DNA of 64,000 bases from an uncultured Collinsella sp. (GTDB lineage Bacteria > Actinomycetota > Coriobacteriia > Coriobacteriales > Coriobacteriaceae): the NCBI GenBank assembly GCA_934630735.1, contig CAKTWK010000006.1, positions 20,251 to 84,250 on the forward strand. Reading direction: 5' to 3'. Under the pieces are notes generated by a model. That model had not been told where the DNA came from. It made no database searches and was given only the letters and a program-made list of their open reading frames with translations. The translations under genes were made by a program, and so were the position numbers. Below, piece by piece: positions 1 through 8,623 of the stretch (positions are counted from its first letter, which is position 1; every line of letters begins with the position of its first letter).

Positions 1-13
1 AGGTCCGCGCCCT

Positions 14-724
14 ATGAAAATCCTTGCCATAGCCGATACCGAAGAACGATGCCTATGGGAGTGCTTTCGCAAGGAACGCTTTGAGGGTGTTGACCTGATT
101 TTGTCCGCTGGCGACCTGGACCCGGACTATCTTGAGTTTTTGGTTACGGTCATCAACAAGCCGCTCATCTACGTGCGCGGCAACCACGATGACCGCTACG
201 CACGTCATGCACCGGGCGGCTGTATCTGTGTCGAAGACACCGTGTACGTGTATCGCGGCGTCCGCATTGCGGGGCTTGGCGGCTCCATGCGCTATCGAGA
301 CGGTGCCAACATGTACACCGAGCGCGAGATGACCAAGCGTATGCGCAAGCTGTCCCGCAAAGTGAGGATGGTCGGCGGCTGCGACATTCTGCTTACCCAC
401 GCGCCCGCCGACGGCGTGGGCGATCTGGATGATCTGCCACATCGAGGATTCGAATGCTTCAACACAGCGCTCGAATCCTGGAACCCCGACTACATGGTGC
501 ACGGGCATGTGCACCAATGCTATGGTCGCGACTTTCAGCGCGAGCGTCGGCATGCATGCGGGACAACGATCATCAACGCCTGCGGCTATATGCAGTTTGA
601 GCTAGATGAAGCGCGCTACCCCATCCGTGGCTGGCAGGCAGCCTGGCTCAATTCGCAAACCATGCGCCGCGAGCTCAAGCGCCACGAGGCAATCGAGTCC
701 TCTACCGCCAGAACCCCCTGGTAA
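14..724 (+). CDS. Calcineurin-like metallophosphoesterase
   Basis: A 236-residue protein of the metallophosphoesterase fold, expected to bind two divalent metals and cleave phosphoester bonds; the substrate cannot be told. Visible motifs in order are GDLD near residue 33, GNHDDR near 57, THAPADG near 129 and HGHVH near 163. The first block, usually D-x-H, reads DTEE here, so one metal-ligand histidine is absent or replaced, as in some divergent members. The start lies only 13 bases into the window, so upstream context is not visible. A plus-strand terminator follows about 115 bases after the stop. Cytoplasmic; the family call is firm, the activity is not. Confidence 0.8.
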   Translation: MKILAIADTEERCLWECFRKERFEGVDLILSAGDLDPDYLEFLVTVINKPLIYVRGNHDDRYARHAPGGCICVEDTVYVYRGVRIAGLGGSMRYRDGANMYTEREMTKRMRKLSRKVRMVGGCDILLTHAPADGVGDLDDLPHRGFECFNTALESWNPDYMVHGHVHQCYGRDFQRERRHACGTTIINACGYMQFELDEARYPIRGWQAAWLNSQTMRRELKRHEAIESSTARTPW

Positions 725-732
725 CTGCCAAC

Positions 733-769
733 AACCACCACGAAGGGGATAGGCACCTTTATGGTGGTT
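733..769. repeat. GTCCC-type hairpin repeat, copy 1
   Basis: Inverted arms AACCACCA and TGGTGGTT enclose a loop reading gaaggggataggcacc. The following 20-odd bases (gctgactcgtccgacctgtcc) are repeated at 2788-2808, and the hairpin itself recurs at 2747-2787 and, with the loop inverted, at 4456-4495. It looks like a REP-type dispersed element sitting after a gene end. Confidence 0.7.
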
Positions 770-837
770 TTGCTGACTCGTCCGACCTGTCCATCACGGT
801 GCTTGTGTAATTAACGAGAACACTCATTGTTTTGTAA

Positions 838-868
838 GGACGGCGCTCACGTGCCGTCTTTTTTTGTC
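838..868 (+). terminator. Rho-independent terminator
   Basis: GACGGC and GCCGTC form a stem around gctcacgt and are followed by seven T residues. It closes the phosphoesterase transcript ahead of the sigma factor gene. Confidence 0.75.
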
Positions 869-956
869 AACTTATGCAGTCTCGACCGTGTTGTATGTAG
901 AGGGACCTCGCGAGACGCCTTCCCTATATCCACCACGACCAATTGGAGGTGACACT

Positions 957-1517
957 ATGCCTGCACGCCGTAACCGCAATAGCACGCTCCGATGCGATGC
1001 CGATCAGATCGAGCGGGAAGCAAAGCGCTTGGTCGACACGTATTCCGACCTCATCCTTCGATTGTGCTATTCGGCCCTTGGATCCGCTGACGACGCTCAA
1101 GACATCTGCCAGGACACCCTGATCAAGATTCTCCAACGCACTCAACCGTTCGACTCGCTCGAACACGAACGTGCTTGGGTGATCCGAGTCGCACTGAACG
1201 CATGTCGCGATATCGGCCGTACGCACGCGAATCACCCGGTTGTCGACCTCGATTCGCTCCCCGATTTCTGCGCACCCGTAACACATACCGAGCAAGAATT
1301 CGCGCAACGCGACTGCGCCATTCTTTCCGCTGTCACGGCCCTGCCTCAAGCACAGCGCATCGCCATCTTTTTGCACTACTACGCAGGCATGAGCATCAGG
1401 GAAATCGCAGACGCCGTTCACGCGACGCCAGCTGCAACCGCCCAGCACCTTAGCCGCGGACGTGCGTCACTTCGGCTTTCCTTGAAAGGAGACCACAATG
1501 ACTACGAATTCGAATGA
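957..1517 (+). CDS. ECF-type RNA polymerase sigma factor
   Basis: A 186-residue sigma-70 family factor with only regions 2 and 4. Region 2 runs through LVDTYSDLILRLCYSALGSA and DAQDICQDTLIKI; region 4 has LPQAQRIAIFLHYYAGMSIREIAD with the helix-turn-helix near the C terminus. The ATG at 957 is chosen because GGAGG lies eight bases before it; an upstream in-frame ATG at 864 sits inside the preceding terminator's T tract. The coding end overlaps the next gene by 20 bases, so the two are translationally linked. By analogy with sigma/DUF4179 pairs, the downstream membrane protein probably regulates it. The regulon is unknown. Confidence 0.88.
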   Translation: MPARRNRNSTLRCDADQIEREAKRLVDTYSDLILRLCYSALGSADDAQDICQDTLIKILQRTQPFDSLEHERAWVIRVALNACRDIGRTHANHPVVDLDSLPDFCAPVTHTEQEFAQRDCAILSAVTALPQAQRIAIFLHYYAGMSIREIADAVHATPAATAQHLSRGRASLRLSLKGDHNDYEFE

Positions 1518-2628
1518 CTATCGCCACGCCCTGGAGCACATTTCGTTTACCGATAATGCGAAGCAGCACATGGCAAACTCGATTGCTCAGTCCGTCGCCT
1601 CAAGCGATGCGGCGACCGCTCAAAGCAACTTTAATGGCACGCGACGCAAGCCGCGCATCGCCCGCCATCCCGTAAGAACAGTCGCTCGCATTGCCGCTGT
1701 AACGGCAGTCCTCGCTATCGTCATTGGAGGCGCTGGCACGGCTATGGCAACAGGCGTCCTGCCGCTTCCTTCTGACATGCTTTCCGACATCTTTGACGGA
1801 CCTGCTTCTCAAACCGAGATCATCGACCGTATTGGCCGGCCCGTCGGTGCTAGCTGCTCCAACAACGGAGTCACCGTGACCGCCGACGCCATCATGGGCG
1901 ACAAGGATATGGTTACCATCGCCTATACGCTTACGTTCGACGATCCCGCTGCCCTGAAAAAGCTTTCCGAGCCGGGCGAGAACGGAACTATCGCCGGAAG
2001 TGTCGATGGAAACGTATACGTTGATGGCGAGCATGGCGGCCAAGGCCAATCATGGCTCATTGACAAGAACCCCAATGACTCCAGCATTCAATACTTTGCA
2101 CAGTTCAGCGTTGAATCACCCGGCCTTATGGGCAGGACCGTCCGCACGCATATCAACTCTCTCGTTGTGCCACGTGCTGGCAAAGAGCTTCCCGAGTATA
2201 AGAAAATACTTACGGGCCCATGGGATCTTAAGTTCCAGCTGAATTACGAAGATACATCCGTTACGATTCCCGCGCCCAAATCGGTCAACTTTAACGGCAC
2301 CAAGGCGACGATTCAAGAGGCCACCGTATCCTGCGTTGGCGTTTCAGTCCGCTACAACATAGATCGTTCCATCGAACACGACAACAACAGCGGCAAGATG
2401 TCTCAAAACATGGAGGAGTCTATGGATGCCGTTGGCAACATACCCCTCATCGTGACGTTCAAAGACGGTCATGTTGAGGACGCAACCAGCCACAGCGGCT
2501 ATTTCGCAAATAAACTGGATAACGGCACCACTGATGTCCACAAGACCTGGCCGTTCTCGCAAGTTTGTGACACAGACAAGATTGCAAGCGTACAAATTGG
2601 CGATACGGTCATTCCCATGAATTCGTAA
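1498..2628 (+). CDS. DUF4179-type membrane protein, probable sigma partner
   Basis: A 376-residue protein with a cytoplasmic N terminus of about 60 residues, one membrane segment around residues 62-84 (VARIAAVTAVLAIVIGGAG) and a large external domain. The external part (GVTVTADAIMGDKDMVTIAYTL) matches the DUF4179 pattern often found directly after ECF sigma genes. It starts at an ATG preceded by AAAGGAG and overlaps the sigma gene. The likely role is sensing outside the membrane and holding or releasing the sigma factor; this is inferred from arrangement, and no zinc-binding anti-sigma HxxxCxxC motif is visible. Confidence 0.75.
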   Translation: MTTNSNDYRHALEHISFTDNAKQHMANSIAQSVASSDAATAQSNFNGTRRKPRIARHPVRTVARIAAVTAVLAIVIGGAGTAMATGVLPLPSDMLSDIFDGPASQTEIIDRIGRPVGASCSNNGVTVTADAIMGDKDMVTIAYTLTFDDPAALKKLSEPGENGTIAGSVDGNVYVDGEHGGQGQSWLIDKNPNDSSIQYFAQFSVESPGLMGRTVRTHINSLVVPRAGKELPEYKKILTGPWDLKFQLNYEDTSVTIPAPKSVNFNGTKATIQEATVSCVGVSVRYNIDRSIEHDNNSGKMSQNMEESMDAVGNIPLIVTFKDGHVEDATSHSGYFANKLDNGTTDVHKTWPFSQVCDTDKIASVQIGDTVIPMNS

Positions 2629-2746
2629 CGCTACGCGGCTCGTATATGCACCCGGTTCCGCACTTCGCGTCTAAAGATGCGCTGTCATCGAGCAGCGTGA
2701 GCGCAAGGCCGCCCGTATGGTCGGCTGGGAACACCTCGTTGCGCTA

Positions 2747-2787
2747 AAAACCACCACGAAGGGGACCGGCACCTTTGTGGTGGTTTT
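2747..2787. repeat. GTCCC-type hairpin repeat, copy 2
   Basis: Arms AAAACCACCAC and GTGGTGGTTTT enclose gaaggggaccggcacctt. It is nearly identical to the copy at 733-769, including the 20-base sequence that follows. It lies after the DUF4179 gene and may add a transcription stop there. Confidence 0.7.
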
Positions 2788-2818
2788 GCTGACTCGTCCG
2801 ACCTGTCCCAACGGTTTG

Positions 2819-2953
2819 TCTCAATCTGTAACAGGTAGGGCCCAAATAATCGGTTAGCTGTTACAGATCGAGACAGACCACGGATGCTCAGCCGAAAATC
2901 TCAATCTGTAACAGGTAGGAACGATTTTGCCCCTTAGATGTTACAGATTGAGA
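2819..2953. repeat. 80-bp-period palindrome array, two units
   Basis: Two 55-base inverted-repeat units start at 2819 and 2899, exactly 80 bases apart. Each has a left arm TCTCAATCTGTAACAG, a 23-base variable centre and a right arm close to CTGTTACAGATCGAGA. The 25-base sequence between units is unique. The same family occurs three times at 9450-9664 with the same 55-base length and 80-base period. No gene lies in this 350-base gap between the DUF4179 gene and the leuB remnant. Confidence 0.85.
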
Positions 2954-2979
2954 TATTTGACAGCTTGAATCGGCATCGC

Positions 2980-3606
2980 CTACAGCGCGGCGACGACCTT
3001 GTCGCCCATCGTCGTGGTGCCGAGGATCTTATCTGCCGGGGTGTTGACATCGGCGATGTCACGGGTGCGCCAGCCCTCGTCGAGCACGCGCGCCACGGCG
3101 CTCTCGATCCACGCGGCTTGCTCGCCCATGTCGAGCGCGTAGGTCAGCAGCATCGCCACCGACAAGATTTGAGCCAGCGGATTGGCCACGCCGAGCCCCG
3201 CGATGTCAGGAGCGCTGCCAGCGCTCGGCCCAAACAGCGATACGCCATCATCCAGCGAGGCAGAGGCAAGCATACCGAGCGATCCGGTAATCTGAGCCGC
3301 CTCATCGGACAGGATGTCGCCGAACATGTTCTCCGTCACCACGACGTCAAAGTTTGCCGGTCGACTGATGAGCTGCATGGCGGCGTTGTCGACGAGCAGG
3401 TCCTCAAGCTCCACGTCGGAGTACTCCTCGTCTTGCACGCGATGCACGATCTCGCGCCACATGCGGCTCGTCTCCAGCACGTTGCGCTTATCAACGCTCG
3501 TCACCTTGCCGCGACGTTTGCGCGCCGCCTCAAATGCCTGGCGCGCAATGCGCTCAATCTCGTACTCGCGATACTCCATCACGTCGACCGCACGCTGACC
3601 GGCCGC
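2980..3606 (-). pseudogene. leuB: 3-isopropylmalate dehydrogenase, C-terminal fragment
   Basis: The minus frame encodes roughly the last 210 residues of Leu[53 protein letters not shown] and [11 protein letters not shown] are all recognisable. The N-terminal NAD-binding and early substrate-binding parts are missing. Just upstream the sequence passes directly into an N-terminal leuA fragment in another frame, with the junction between about 3606 and 3630. A deletion that removed the end of leuA, any leuC and leuD, and the start of leuB explains this best. No start codon with a ribosome site precedes the fragment, so it is almost certainly silent. Confidence 0.88.
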
Positions 3607-3624
3607 GCCCGCAGCGCCCGCGCA

Positions 3625-4186
3625 GGTCACGGATGCGGGCGCCAAAGTCCCACGGCATGTTGTAGCCCATCGTATCGGGGATGTTCACGACCGTGGCACC
3701 GGCCTTTACGGCCGCCTCGATAATGCGCACCAGAAACTCCTGATCGGAGCGGCCGGCACCCTCGGCATAAAACTCAACATCGTCAACGAACTTGCGAGCA
3801 TGTTTGACGGCATGGATCGCTCACTCAATTGCCCTTTCCTCAGTCATATGGAGCTTGTCGCGCAGGTGACTGGTGCTCACACCCAGCCCTGTATGGATAC
3901 GGGGCCTCTGGGCCGTTTTGAGCGCCTCTGCAGCCACTTCGATATCCCTGTCGACAGCGCGCGTCAGGCCGCATACCGTGCATCGGTCGCCCGCAATCTT
4001 GCCAATCTCCTGTACGGAGCGAAAGTCACCAGGACTCGAGATGGGAAAGCCCGCCTCGATAACGTCCACGTTCATGCGCACCAGCTGGCGGGCGATGAAG
4101 AGCTTTTCCTCGGTATTCATGCTGGCGCCCGGCGACTGCTCACCGTCGCACAGGGTGGCGTCAAAGATTGTGATTTTGCGGCTTAT
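3625..4186 (-). pseudogene. leuA: 2-isopropylmalate synthase, broken N-terminal fragment
   Basis: About 185 codons of LeuA remain. Four defects are visible. The expected start, five bases after AGGAGG, is ATA at 4184-4186. The DxTLRDGEQ catalytic motif reads DATLCDGEQ, losing the active-site arginine. A TGA stop at 3821-3823 interrupts the frame after EERAIE, yet the same frame continues with [17 protein letters not shown] and [13 protein letters not shown]. The gene then runs into the leuB fragment. A leader peptide and attenuator still lie upstream. The strain cannot make leucine from this locus. Confidence 0.9.
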
Positions 4187-4251
4187 AAGTTCCTCCTGAT
4201 TGACCGTTTTATGACAGATGGCTTTCAGGAGAGAGAGAAGGCCTAGAGATA

Positions 4252-4309
4252 GAAAAATACCCGTGTCGCTCATCACGCCTGAAAGCGGCAGACGATAGCG
4301 CACCCGGGT
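4252..4309 (-). terminator. Relic leucine attenuator
   Basis: On the minus strand ACCCGGGTGCGCT pairs imperfectly with AGCGACACGGGT and is followed by a run of five T residues. It lies between the leucine-rich leader peptide and the leuA remnant, the classical position for a transcription attenuator. The antiterminator pairing was not worked out. Confidence 0.6.
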
Positions 4310-4339
4310 ACAACAAATCGTTATAGCGAGATTACAACC

Positions 4340-4399
4340 CTAGCGCGCTATCCAATCTAGTAGCGCTAGGCCTAGGAGCTGTTGCGTGTTCTTAAACAT
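4340..4399 (-). CDS. leuL: Leucine leader peptide (attenuation)
   Basis: A 19-residue frame, MFKNTQQLLGLALLDWIAR, begins with ATG after GGGAG. Five of its residues are leucine, in the order CTC CTA GGC CTA GCG CTA CTA; four are the CTA codon, which should be rare in a GC-rich genome. This is the hallmark of ribosome-stalling control: low charged tRNA-Leu stalls the ribosome and prevents the downstream terminator. A possible promoter, TTGTGT-17-TAGTAC, lies at 4417-4446. The peptide has no function beyond being translated, and its target operon is now a pseudogene. Confidence 0.8.
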   Translation of the reverse strand: MFKNTQQLLGLALLDWIAR

Positions 4400-4455
4400 G
4401 TTGGGCTCCCTTCGGCCTCGGGTAGTACTACATCGCGCTAAAGTACAACACAAGT

Positions 4456-4495
4456 AAAACCACCACAAGGGTGCCTGTCCCCTTCGTGGTGGTTT
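4456..4495. repeat. GTCCC-type hairpin repeat, copy 3 (inverted loop)
   Basis: Arms AAAACCACCAC and GTGGTGGTTT enclose aagggtgcctgtcccctt. The loop is the reverse complement of the loops at 733 and 2747 while the arms are alike, so the element lies in the opposite orientation. Confidence 0.65.
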
Positions 4496-4508
4496 CGTTG
4501 ACTCAAAA

Positions 4509-4552
4509 GCAAGAGACCCGGTCCTGCACGAGGCAGAACCGGGTCTCTTTAG
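4509..4552 (-). terminator. Terminator after rplA
   Basis: AGAGACCCGGT pairs with ACCGGGTCTCT around a 15-base loop, with TGCTTTTG following on the minus strand. It ends the secE-nusG-rplK-rplA transcript; no rplJ or rplL follows. Confidence 0.75.
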
Positions 4553-4585
4553 CAATGCTTGCTTTGCTCAGGCAGTAACTGTTAG

Positions 4586-5293
4586 TTACTCAGCCAGGAA
4601 GTCACGCTGGACAGCGGGATCGACCTTGACGCCAGGGCCCATGGTGGAAGACACGGAGATGGACTTGACGTACTTGCCCTTAGCAGAAGAGGGCTTGACG
4701 CGCAGGATCTCGGTGTACAGGGCAGCGTAGTTCTCGACGAGCTGCTGCTCAGAGAAGGACTTCTTGCCCAGGGGCACGTGGCAGATGCCGTAACGGTCGG
4801 CGCGGTACTCAACGCGACCAGCCTTGAGCTCGGAGACCATCTTGGCGACGTCCATGGTCACGGTGCCGAGCTTGGGGTTCGGCATGAGGCCACGGGGACC
4901 AAGGATCTTACCGATGCGGCCAACCTTGGCCATCATGTTCGGCGTAGCGATAGCGGCGTCGAAGTTGATCTCGCCCTTCTGGATCTGGGCGACAAGCTCG
5001 TCGGAACCGATGATGTCGGCGCCGGCAGCCTCGGCCTCGCGGGCCTTCTCGCCCTCGGCGAAGACGGAAACACGAACGGTCTTGCCGGTGCCGTGGGGCA
5101 GGGAGATGGAACCACGGATGTTCTGGTCAGCCTTACGAGTATCGATGCCCAGACGGAAGTGGGCCTCGACGGTCTCGTCGAACTTGGCGGTGTCGAGCTC
5201 CTTGATGAGCTTGGCAGCCTGAAGGGGGGTGTAGAGCGTGGCGCGGTCGATCTTCTCGGCAGCGGCGTTATAGCTCTTACCATGCTTAGCCAT
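4586..5293 (-). CDS. rplA: 50S ribosomal protein L1
   Basis: A 235-residue L1 that binds 23S rRNA at the mobile stalk by the E site and in many bacteria represses its own L11-L1 mRNA. Recognisable stretches are [31 protein letters not shown] and the C-terminal [11 protein letters not shown]. The ATG at 5293 is chosen because AGGAGG lies eight bases before it; an ATG two codons upstream overlaps the ribosome site. The 117-base gap to rplK contains two small stems, GTGTGC/GCACAC and a GC-rich one, which could take part in feedback control. Family assignment is certain. Confidence 0.97.
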   Translation of the reverse strand: MAKHGKSYNAAAEKIDRATLYTPLQAAKLIKELDTAKFDETVEAHFRLGIDTRKADQNIRGSISLPHGTGKTVRVSVFAEGEKAREAEAAGADIIGSDELVAQIQKGEINFDAAIATPNMMAKVGRIGKILGPRGLMPNPKLGTVTMDVAKMVSELKAGRVEYRADRYGICHVPLGKKSFSEQQLVENYAALYTEILRVKPSSAKGKYVKSISVSSTMGPGVKVDPAVQRDFLAE

Positions 5294-5410
5294 GTGCATT
5301 ACCTCCTGTGGTTAAACGGGCGTGAGCCCTCCCACATCGTATCGTGTGCCCTATTGCACACATATAACGGGCACCCCGGTCGGAGCACCCGTCATTACCT
5401 AAAGAAATCG

Positions 5411-5839
5411 CTACTCAGCGATGGTGACGCCCATGGAGCGGGCGGTACCGGCGATGATCTTCTTAGCGGCGTCAATGTCGTTGGCATTGAGGTCCGGCAT
5501 CTTGATCTCGGCAATCTTGGTGAGCTGCTCCTGGGAGAGCTGACCGACCTTGTCGGCCTGGGGCTTAGCGGAACCAGACTTGAGGTTCAGCTCCTTCTTG
5601 ATGAGGTGAGCCGCCGGCGGGGTCTTGGTGATGAAGGAGAAGGACTTGTCCTCGTAGACAGAGATCTCAACGGGGATGATGTCGCCCTTCTTGTCCTGCG
5701 TCTCGGCGTTAAAAGCCTGGCAGAACTGCATGATGTTCACGCCAGCAGCGCCCAGGGCGGGGCCGACGGGAGGAGCGGGGTTAGCGGCACCAGCAGGAAT
5801 CTGGAGCTTAATGACGTTGGCAACCTTCTTCTCAGCCAT
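5411..5839 (-). CDS. rplK: 50S ribosomal protein L11
   Basis: A 142-residue L11, which with L10/L12 forms the GTPase-associated centre and contacts elongation factors. The N-terminal proline-rich segment [20 protein letters not shown] and the C-terminal rRNA-binding domain with ARSMGV are typical. The ATG at 5839 has AAAGGA six bases upstream; an ATG two codons earlier is too close to that site. It is followed by rplA and preceded by nusG in the usual order. Confidence 0.97.
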   Translation of the reverse strand: MAEKKVANVIKLQIPAGAANPAPPVGPALGAAGVNIMQFCQAFNAETQDKKGDIIPVEISVYEDKSFSFITKTPPAAHLIKKELNLKSGSAKPQADKVGQLSQEQLTKIAEIKMPDLNANDIDAAKKIIAGTARSMGVTIAE

Positions 5840-5959
5840 GGTCATTCCTTTCGAATCACGAGTGTGAAGTACTTGCTATATCGTAAGCACGCACGTGTTA
5901 GAAGCACTCCTGAGATGAGCAGTCACAGAAGAAGCACGCTCGCGCGAACGGACGAAAAC

Positions 5960-6496
5960 TTAAGCGATGACAGCGACCTGGTTAAAGTCGAGCTCGACCG
6001 GCGTCTCGCGGCCAAAGATCATCAGCGTGACCTTGAGCTTGCCAGCCTCGGTGTTAACCTCGGAGACCTTGCCATCAAAGTCGGTAAGCGGGCCATCGGT
6101 GACGCGGACGGACGTGCCGACCTGAATATCAACCGAGGTGCGCTTGGGCGAATCGCCCTTACCGGGACGACGAGTCATCTTGTTGTACTCGTCGCGGGAA
6201 AGCGGAGCGGGCTTGCCGTTGCCGCCCAGGAAACCGGTGACGCCGGGCGTGTTGCGAACGCACGTCCATGCATCGTCATCCATCTCCATGCGGACCAGGA
6301 CATAACCCGGGAAGATCTTGGAATCCTTGGTCTCGCGCTTGCCACCCTCTTTAATCTCGGTGACGCGCTCCATAGGAATCTCGATATCAAAGATACGGTC
6401 CTGCATGCCCATAGTCTCGATGCGATGCTCGAGATCGGACTTAACGCGGTTCTCGTATCCAGAGTAAGTGTGAACGACGTACCAACGCTTAGACAT
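5960..6496 (-). CDS. nusG: Transcription antitermination/pausing factor NusG
   Basis: A 178-residue NusG. The N-terminal NGN domain (WYVVHTYSGYENRVKSDLE, then FPGYVLVRMEMDDDAW) binds the RNA polymerase clamp; the C-terminal KOW domain (GTSVRVTDGPLTDFDGKV) contacts Rho or ribosomal protein S10. Its start lies three bases after the secE stop, so the two are translated together. No insert domain is seen. Confidence 0.97.
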   Translation of the reverse strand: MSKRWYVVHTYSGYENRVKSDLEHRIETMGMQDRIFDIEIPMERVTEIKEGGKRETKDSKIFPGYVLVRMEMDDDAWTCVRNTPGVTGFLGGNGKPAPLSRDEYNKMTRRPGKGDSPKRTSVDIQVGTSVRVTDGPLTDFDGKVSEVNTEAGKLKVTLMIFGRETPVELDFNQVAVIA

Positions 6497-6499
6497 GGT

Positions 6500-6838
6500 T
6501 TAGCCCCTCAATCCAGAGAACAGAGCAAGAGCCTCGCCAAAGCCAGCATCGAGCAGAGCGATGACGACGCCGACGACGATCAGAGAAGCGCAAACGACGA
6601 CCGAGTAGTTCACGAGCTCCTTCTTATCGGGCCACGTGACACGCTTCATCTCGGACTTGACCGAAGCGAAATACTTCTTGGTGCGGGCGAAGAAACCAGG
6701 CTTCTCGTTCTTCTTGGACTTCGCAGCCTTCTCGTTCTTCTTGGCAACGGCCTTCTTGGCCTCAACCTTGGAGTTGGCGGCAGCGCTGTTGGCAGGCGCC
6801 GGCTGCTGAGCCTTCTTCTTGTTCTTCTTGTTGGCCAT
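6500..6838 (-). CDS. secE: Preprotein translocase subunit SecE
   Basis: A 112-residue SecE of the short Gram-positive type with one C-terminal membrane segment (SVVVCASLIVVGVVIALLDA). The conserved amphipathic helix VKSEMKRVTWPDKKELVNYS precedes it and clamps SecY. The first 50 residues are a lysine- and alanine-rich extension longer than in Firmicutes, as is common in actinobacteria. It is co-transcribed with nusG. Confidence 0.95.
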   Translation of the reverse strand: MANKKNKKKAQQPAPANSAAANSKVEAKKAVAKKNEKAAKSKKNEKPGFFARTKKYFASVKSEMKRVTWPDKKELVNYSVVVCASLIVVGVVIALLDAGFGEALALFSGLRG

Positions 6839-6914
6839 TTGGGTTACCTCCGCGCAATGCGCTTATACATGAGTAAACCGTAAGCCCCCAATTGGGAGCT
6901 TACGGAATAATGAC

Positions 6915-6990
6915 TGGCACGCCAGGAAGGACTCGAACCCTCAACACTCGGTTTTGGAGACCGATGCTCTACCAATTGAACTACTGGCGT
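6915..6990 (-). tRNA. tRNA-Trp (CCA anticodon)
   Basis: A complete cloverleaf read on the minus strand: acceptor ACGCCAG pairs with CTGGCGT, the anticodon loop contains CCA, the T loop reads TTCGAGT, and the terminal CCA is encoded. It lies between rpmG and secE, a conserved position. Confidence 0.97.
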
Positions 6991-7003
6991 ATATGACTAG
7001 AGA

Positions 7004-7153
7004 CTAGCGAGTCTCTTTGTGCAGCGTGTGGTGACGGCACCAGGGGCAATACTTCTTGATCTCCATACGATCAGGCATGGTCGACTTGTTCTTGGTGGTC
7101 GTATAGTTGCGGCGCTTGCACTCAGTGCACGCAAGAGTAACTAGAGTACGCAT
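7004..7153 (-). CDS. rpmG: 50S ribosomal protein L33
   Basis: A 49-residue L33. The frame starts [19 protein letters not shown] and ends [14 protein letters not shown]. Two CxxC pairs (residues 9/12 and 36/39) make it the zinc-binding type, which is retained when zinc is plentiful. It sits between tuf and tRNA-Trp, as expected for the secE-nusG locus. Confidence 0.95.
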   Translation of the reverse strand: MRTLVTLACTECKRRNYTTTKNKSTMPDRMEIKKYCPWCRHHTLHKETR

Positions 7154-7370
7154 GTATCCTGAACCTTTCATTTCCGCCCCGTACGGGCACGAGTTGTTAC
7201 TTTATCAGCTCCACGTAAGTGCTGTCAATGAAAACCTCGAGTCAATTGGTTCTCGGTGGATCCATTCATATTTGGAACACATCAATGAAGCCATCGAGAT
7301 CTAATCGACGGTGCATTCAGGACCATTATCGATCCTCTCGACACCAGCAACGGCTCAACATCCATTGCAG

Positions 7371-7404
7371 AAAAGAACCCGGCACCCATATAAGTGCCGG
7401 GTTC
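7371..7404 (-). terminator. Terminator after tuf
   Basis: GAACCCGGCAC and GTGCCGGGTTC form an 11-bp stem followed on the minus strand by TTTTCTG. It separates tuf from rpmG; the remaining gap to rpmG (7154-7370) holds only the presumed rpmG promoter. Confidence 0.88.
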
Positions 7405-7432
7405 TCTAAGTCAGCTATATCAAAGAGCTAAT

Positions 7433-8623
7433 TTACTCAATGATCGTGGAGACGATGCCCGAACCGACGGTGTGGCCACCCTCGCGGATAGCGAAGCGCA
7501 GGCCCTCCTCCATGGCGATCGGGTGGATGAGGTCGCCCTCGATGGTGATGTGGTCACCAGGCATAGCCATCTCGGTGCCCTCGGGGAGCTTGACCGTACC
7601 GGTAACGTCGGTGGTACGGAAGTAGAACTGAGGACGATAACCATCGAAGAACGGGGTGTGACGGCCGCCCTCCTCCTTGGTCAGAACGTAGATCTCGCCG
7701 GTGAACTTGGTGTGCGGGGTAACCGAACCGGGCTTGCAGAGAACCTGGCCGCGCTCGATGTCCTCGCGCTTGATGCCGCGGAGCAGCAGACCGACGTTGT
7801 CGCCAGCCTCGCAGAAGTCCATGGACTTACGGAACATCTCGATACCGGTAACGACGGTGTTCTGGGTATCCTTGATGCCGACGATCTCGACGGGCTCGTT
7901 GAGCTTGAGCTCACCGCGCTCGACACGACCGGTAGCAACGGTACCACGGCCGGAGATGGTCATAACGTCCTCAACGGCCATCAGGAACGGGAGGTCGTTG
8001 TTACGAGCAGGCGTCGGGATGTACTCGTCGACAGCGTTCATGAGCTCGCGAATGGCGTCCATCCACTTGGCGTCGCCCTCGAGAGCGCCCAGAGCGGAAC
8101 CACGGATGACGGGGATGTCGTCGCCGGGGAAATCGTACTCGGAGAGGAGCTCACGGGTCTCCATCTCGACGAGGTCGATGAGCTCGTCATCGTCGACCAT
8201 GTCGCACTTGTTCAGGAAGACGACGATGTAGGGAACGCCGACCTGACGGGCGAGCAGGATGTGCTCGCGGGTCTGAGCCATGGGGCCGTCGGTAGCGGCG
8301 ATGACCAGGATAGCGCCGTCCATCTGAGCAGCACCGGTGATCATGTTCTTGACATAGTCAGCGTGGCCCGGGCAGTCAACGTGAGCGTAGTGACGGGCAG
8401 CAGTCTCGTACTCGACGTGGGAGACGGAGATCGTAATGCCGCGCTCGCGCTCCTCGGGAGCCTTGTCGATGTTCTCGAACGCAGTGAAGTCAGCCTTGCA
8501 GCCCTCGGTCTCGGAGAGAACCTTGGTGATGGCGGCGGTCAGCGTGGTCTTGCCGTGGTCGACGTGACCAATGGTGCCGATGTTAACATGCGGCTTAGTG
8601 CGCTCAAACTTCTCTTTGGCCAT
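7433..8623 (-). CDS. tuf: Translation elongation factor Tu
   Basis: A 396-residue EF-Tu that carries aminoacyl-tRNA to the ribosome as a GTP complex. The P loop GHVDHGKT is at residues 19-26, with DCPGHADY and NKCD as further GTP-binding motifs and the switch I region RGITI. Domains 2 and 3 are complete. The ATG at 8623 follows GAGGAGG; a longer upstream reading has no ribosome site. It lies directly downstream of three tRNA genes, like tufB in enterobacteria. Very highly expressed. Confidence 0.98.
   Translation of the reverse strand: MAKEKFERTKPHVNIGTIGHVDHGKTTLTAAITKVLSETEGCKADFTAFENIDKAPEERERGITISVSHVEYETAARHYAHVDCPGHADYVKNMITGAAQMDGAILVIAATDGPMAQTREHILLARQVGVPYIVVFLNKCDMVDDDELIDLVEMETRELLSEYDFPGDDIPVIRGSALGALEGDAKWMDAIRELMNAVDEYIPTPARNNDLPFLMAVEDVMTISGRGTVATGRVERGELKLNEPVEIVGIKDTQNTVVTGIEMFRKSMDFCEAGDNVGLLLRGIKREDIERGQVLCKPGSVTPHTKFTGEIYVLTKEEGGRHTPFFDGYRPQFYFRTTDVTGTVKLPEGTEMAMPGDHITIEGDLIHPIAMEEGLRFAIREGGHTVGSGIVSTIIE

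Noticed and set aside
864..956. Longer N terminus for the ECF sigma factor
   Set aside because: The ATG at 864 lies in the T tract of a terminator; GGAGG before the ATG at 957 fits better.
4778..6883. Plus-strand open frame of about 700 codons
   Set aside because: It is the antisense of rplA, rplK, nusG and secE and has no start signal.
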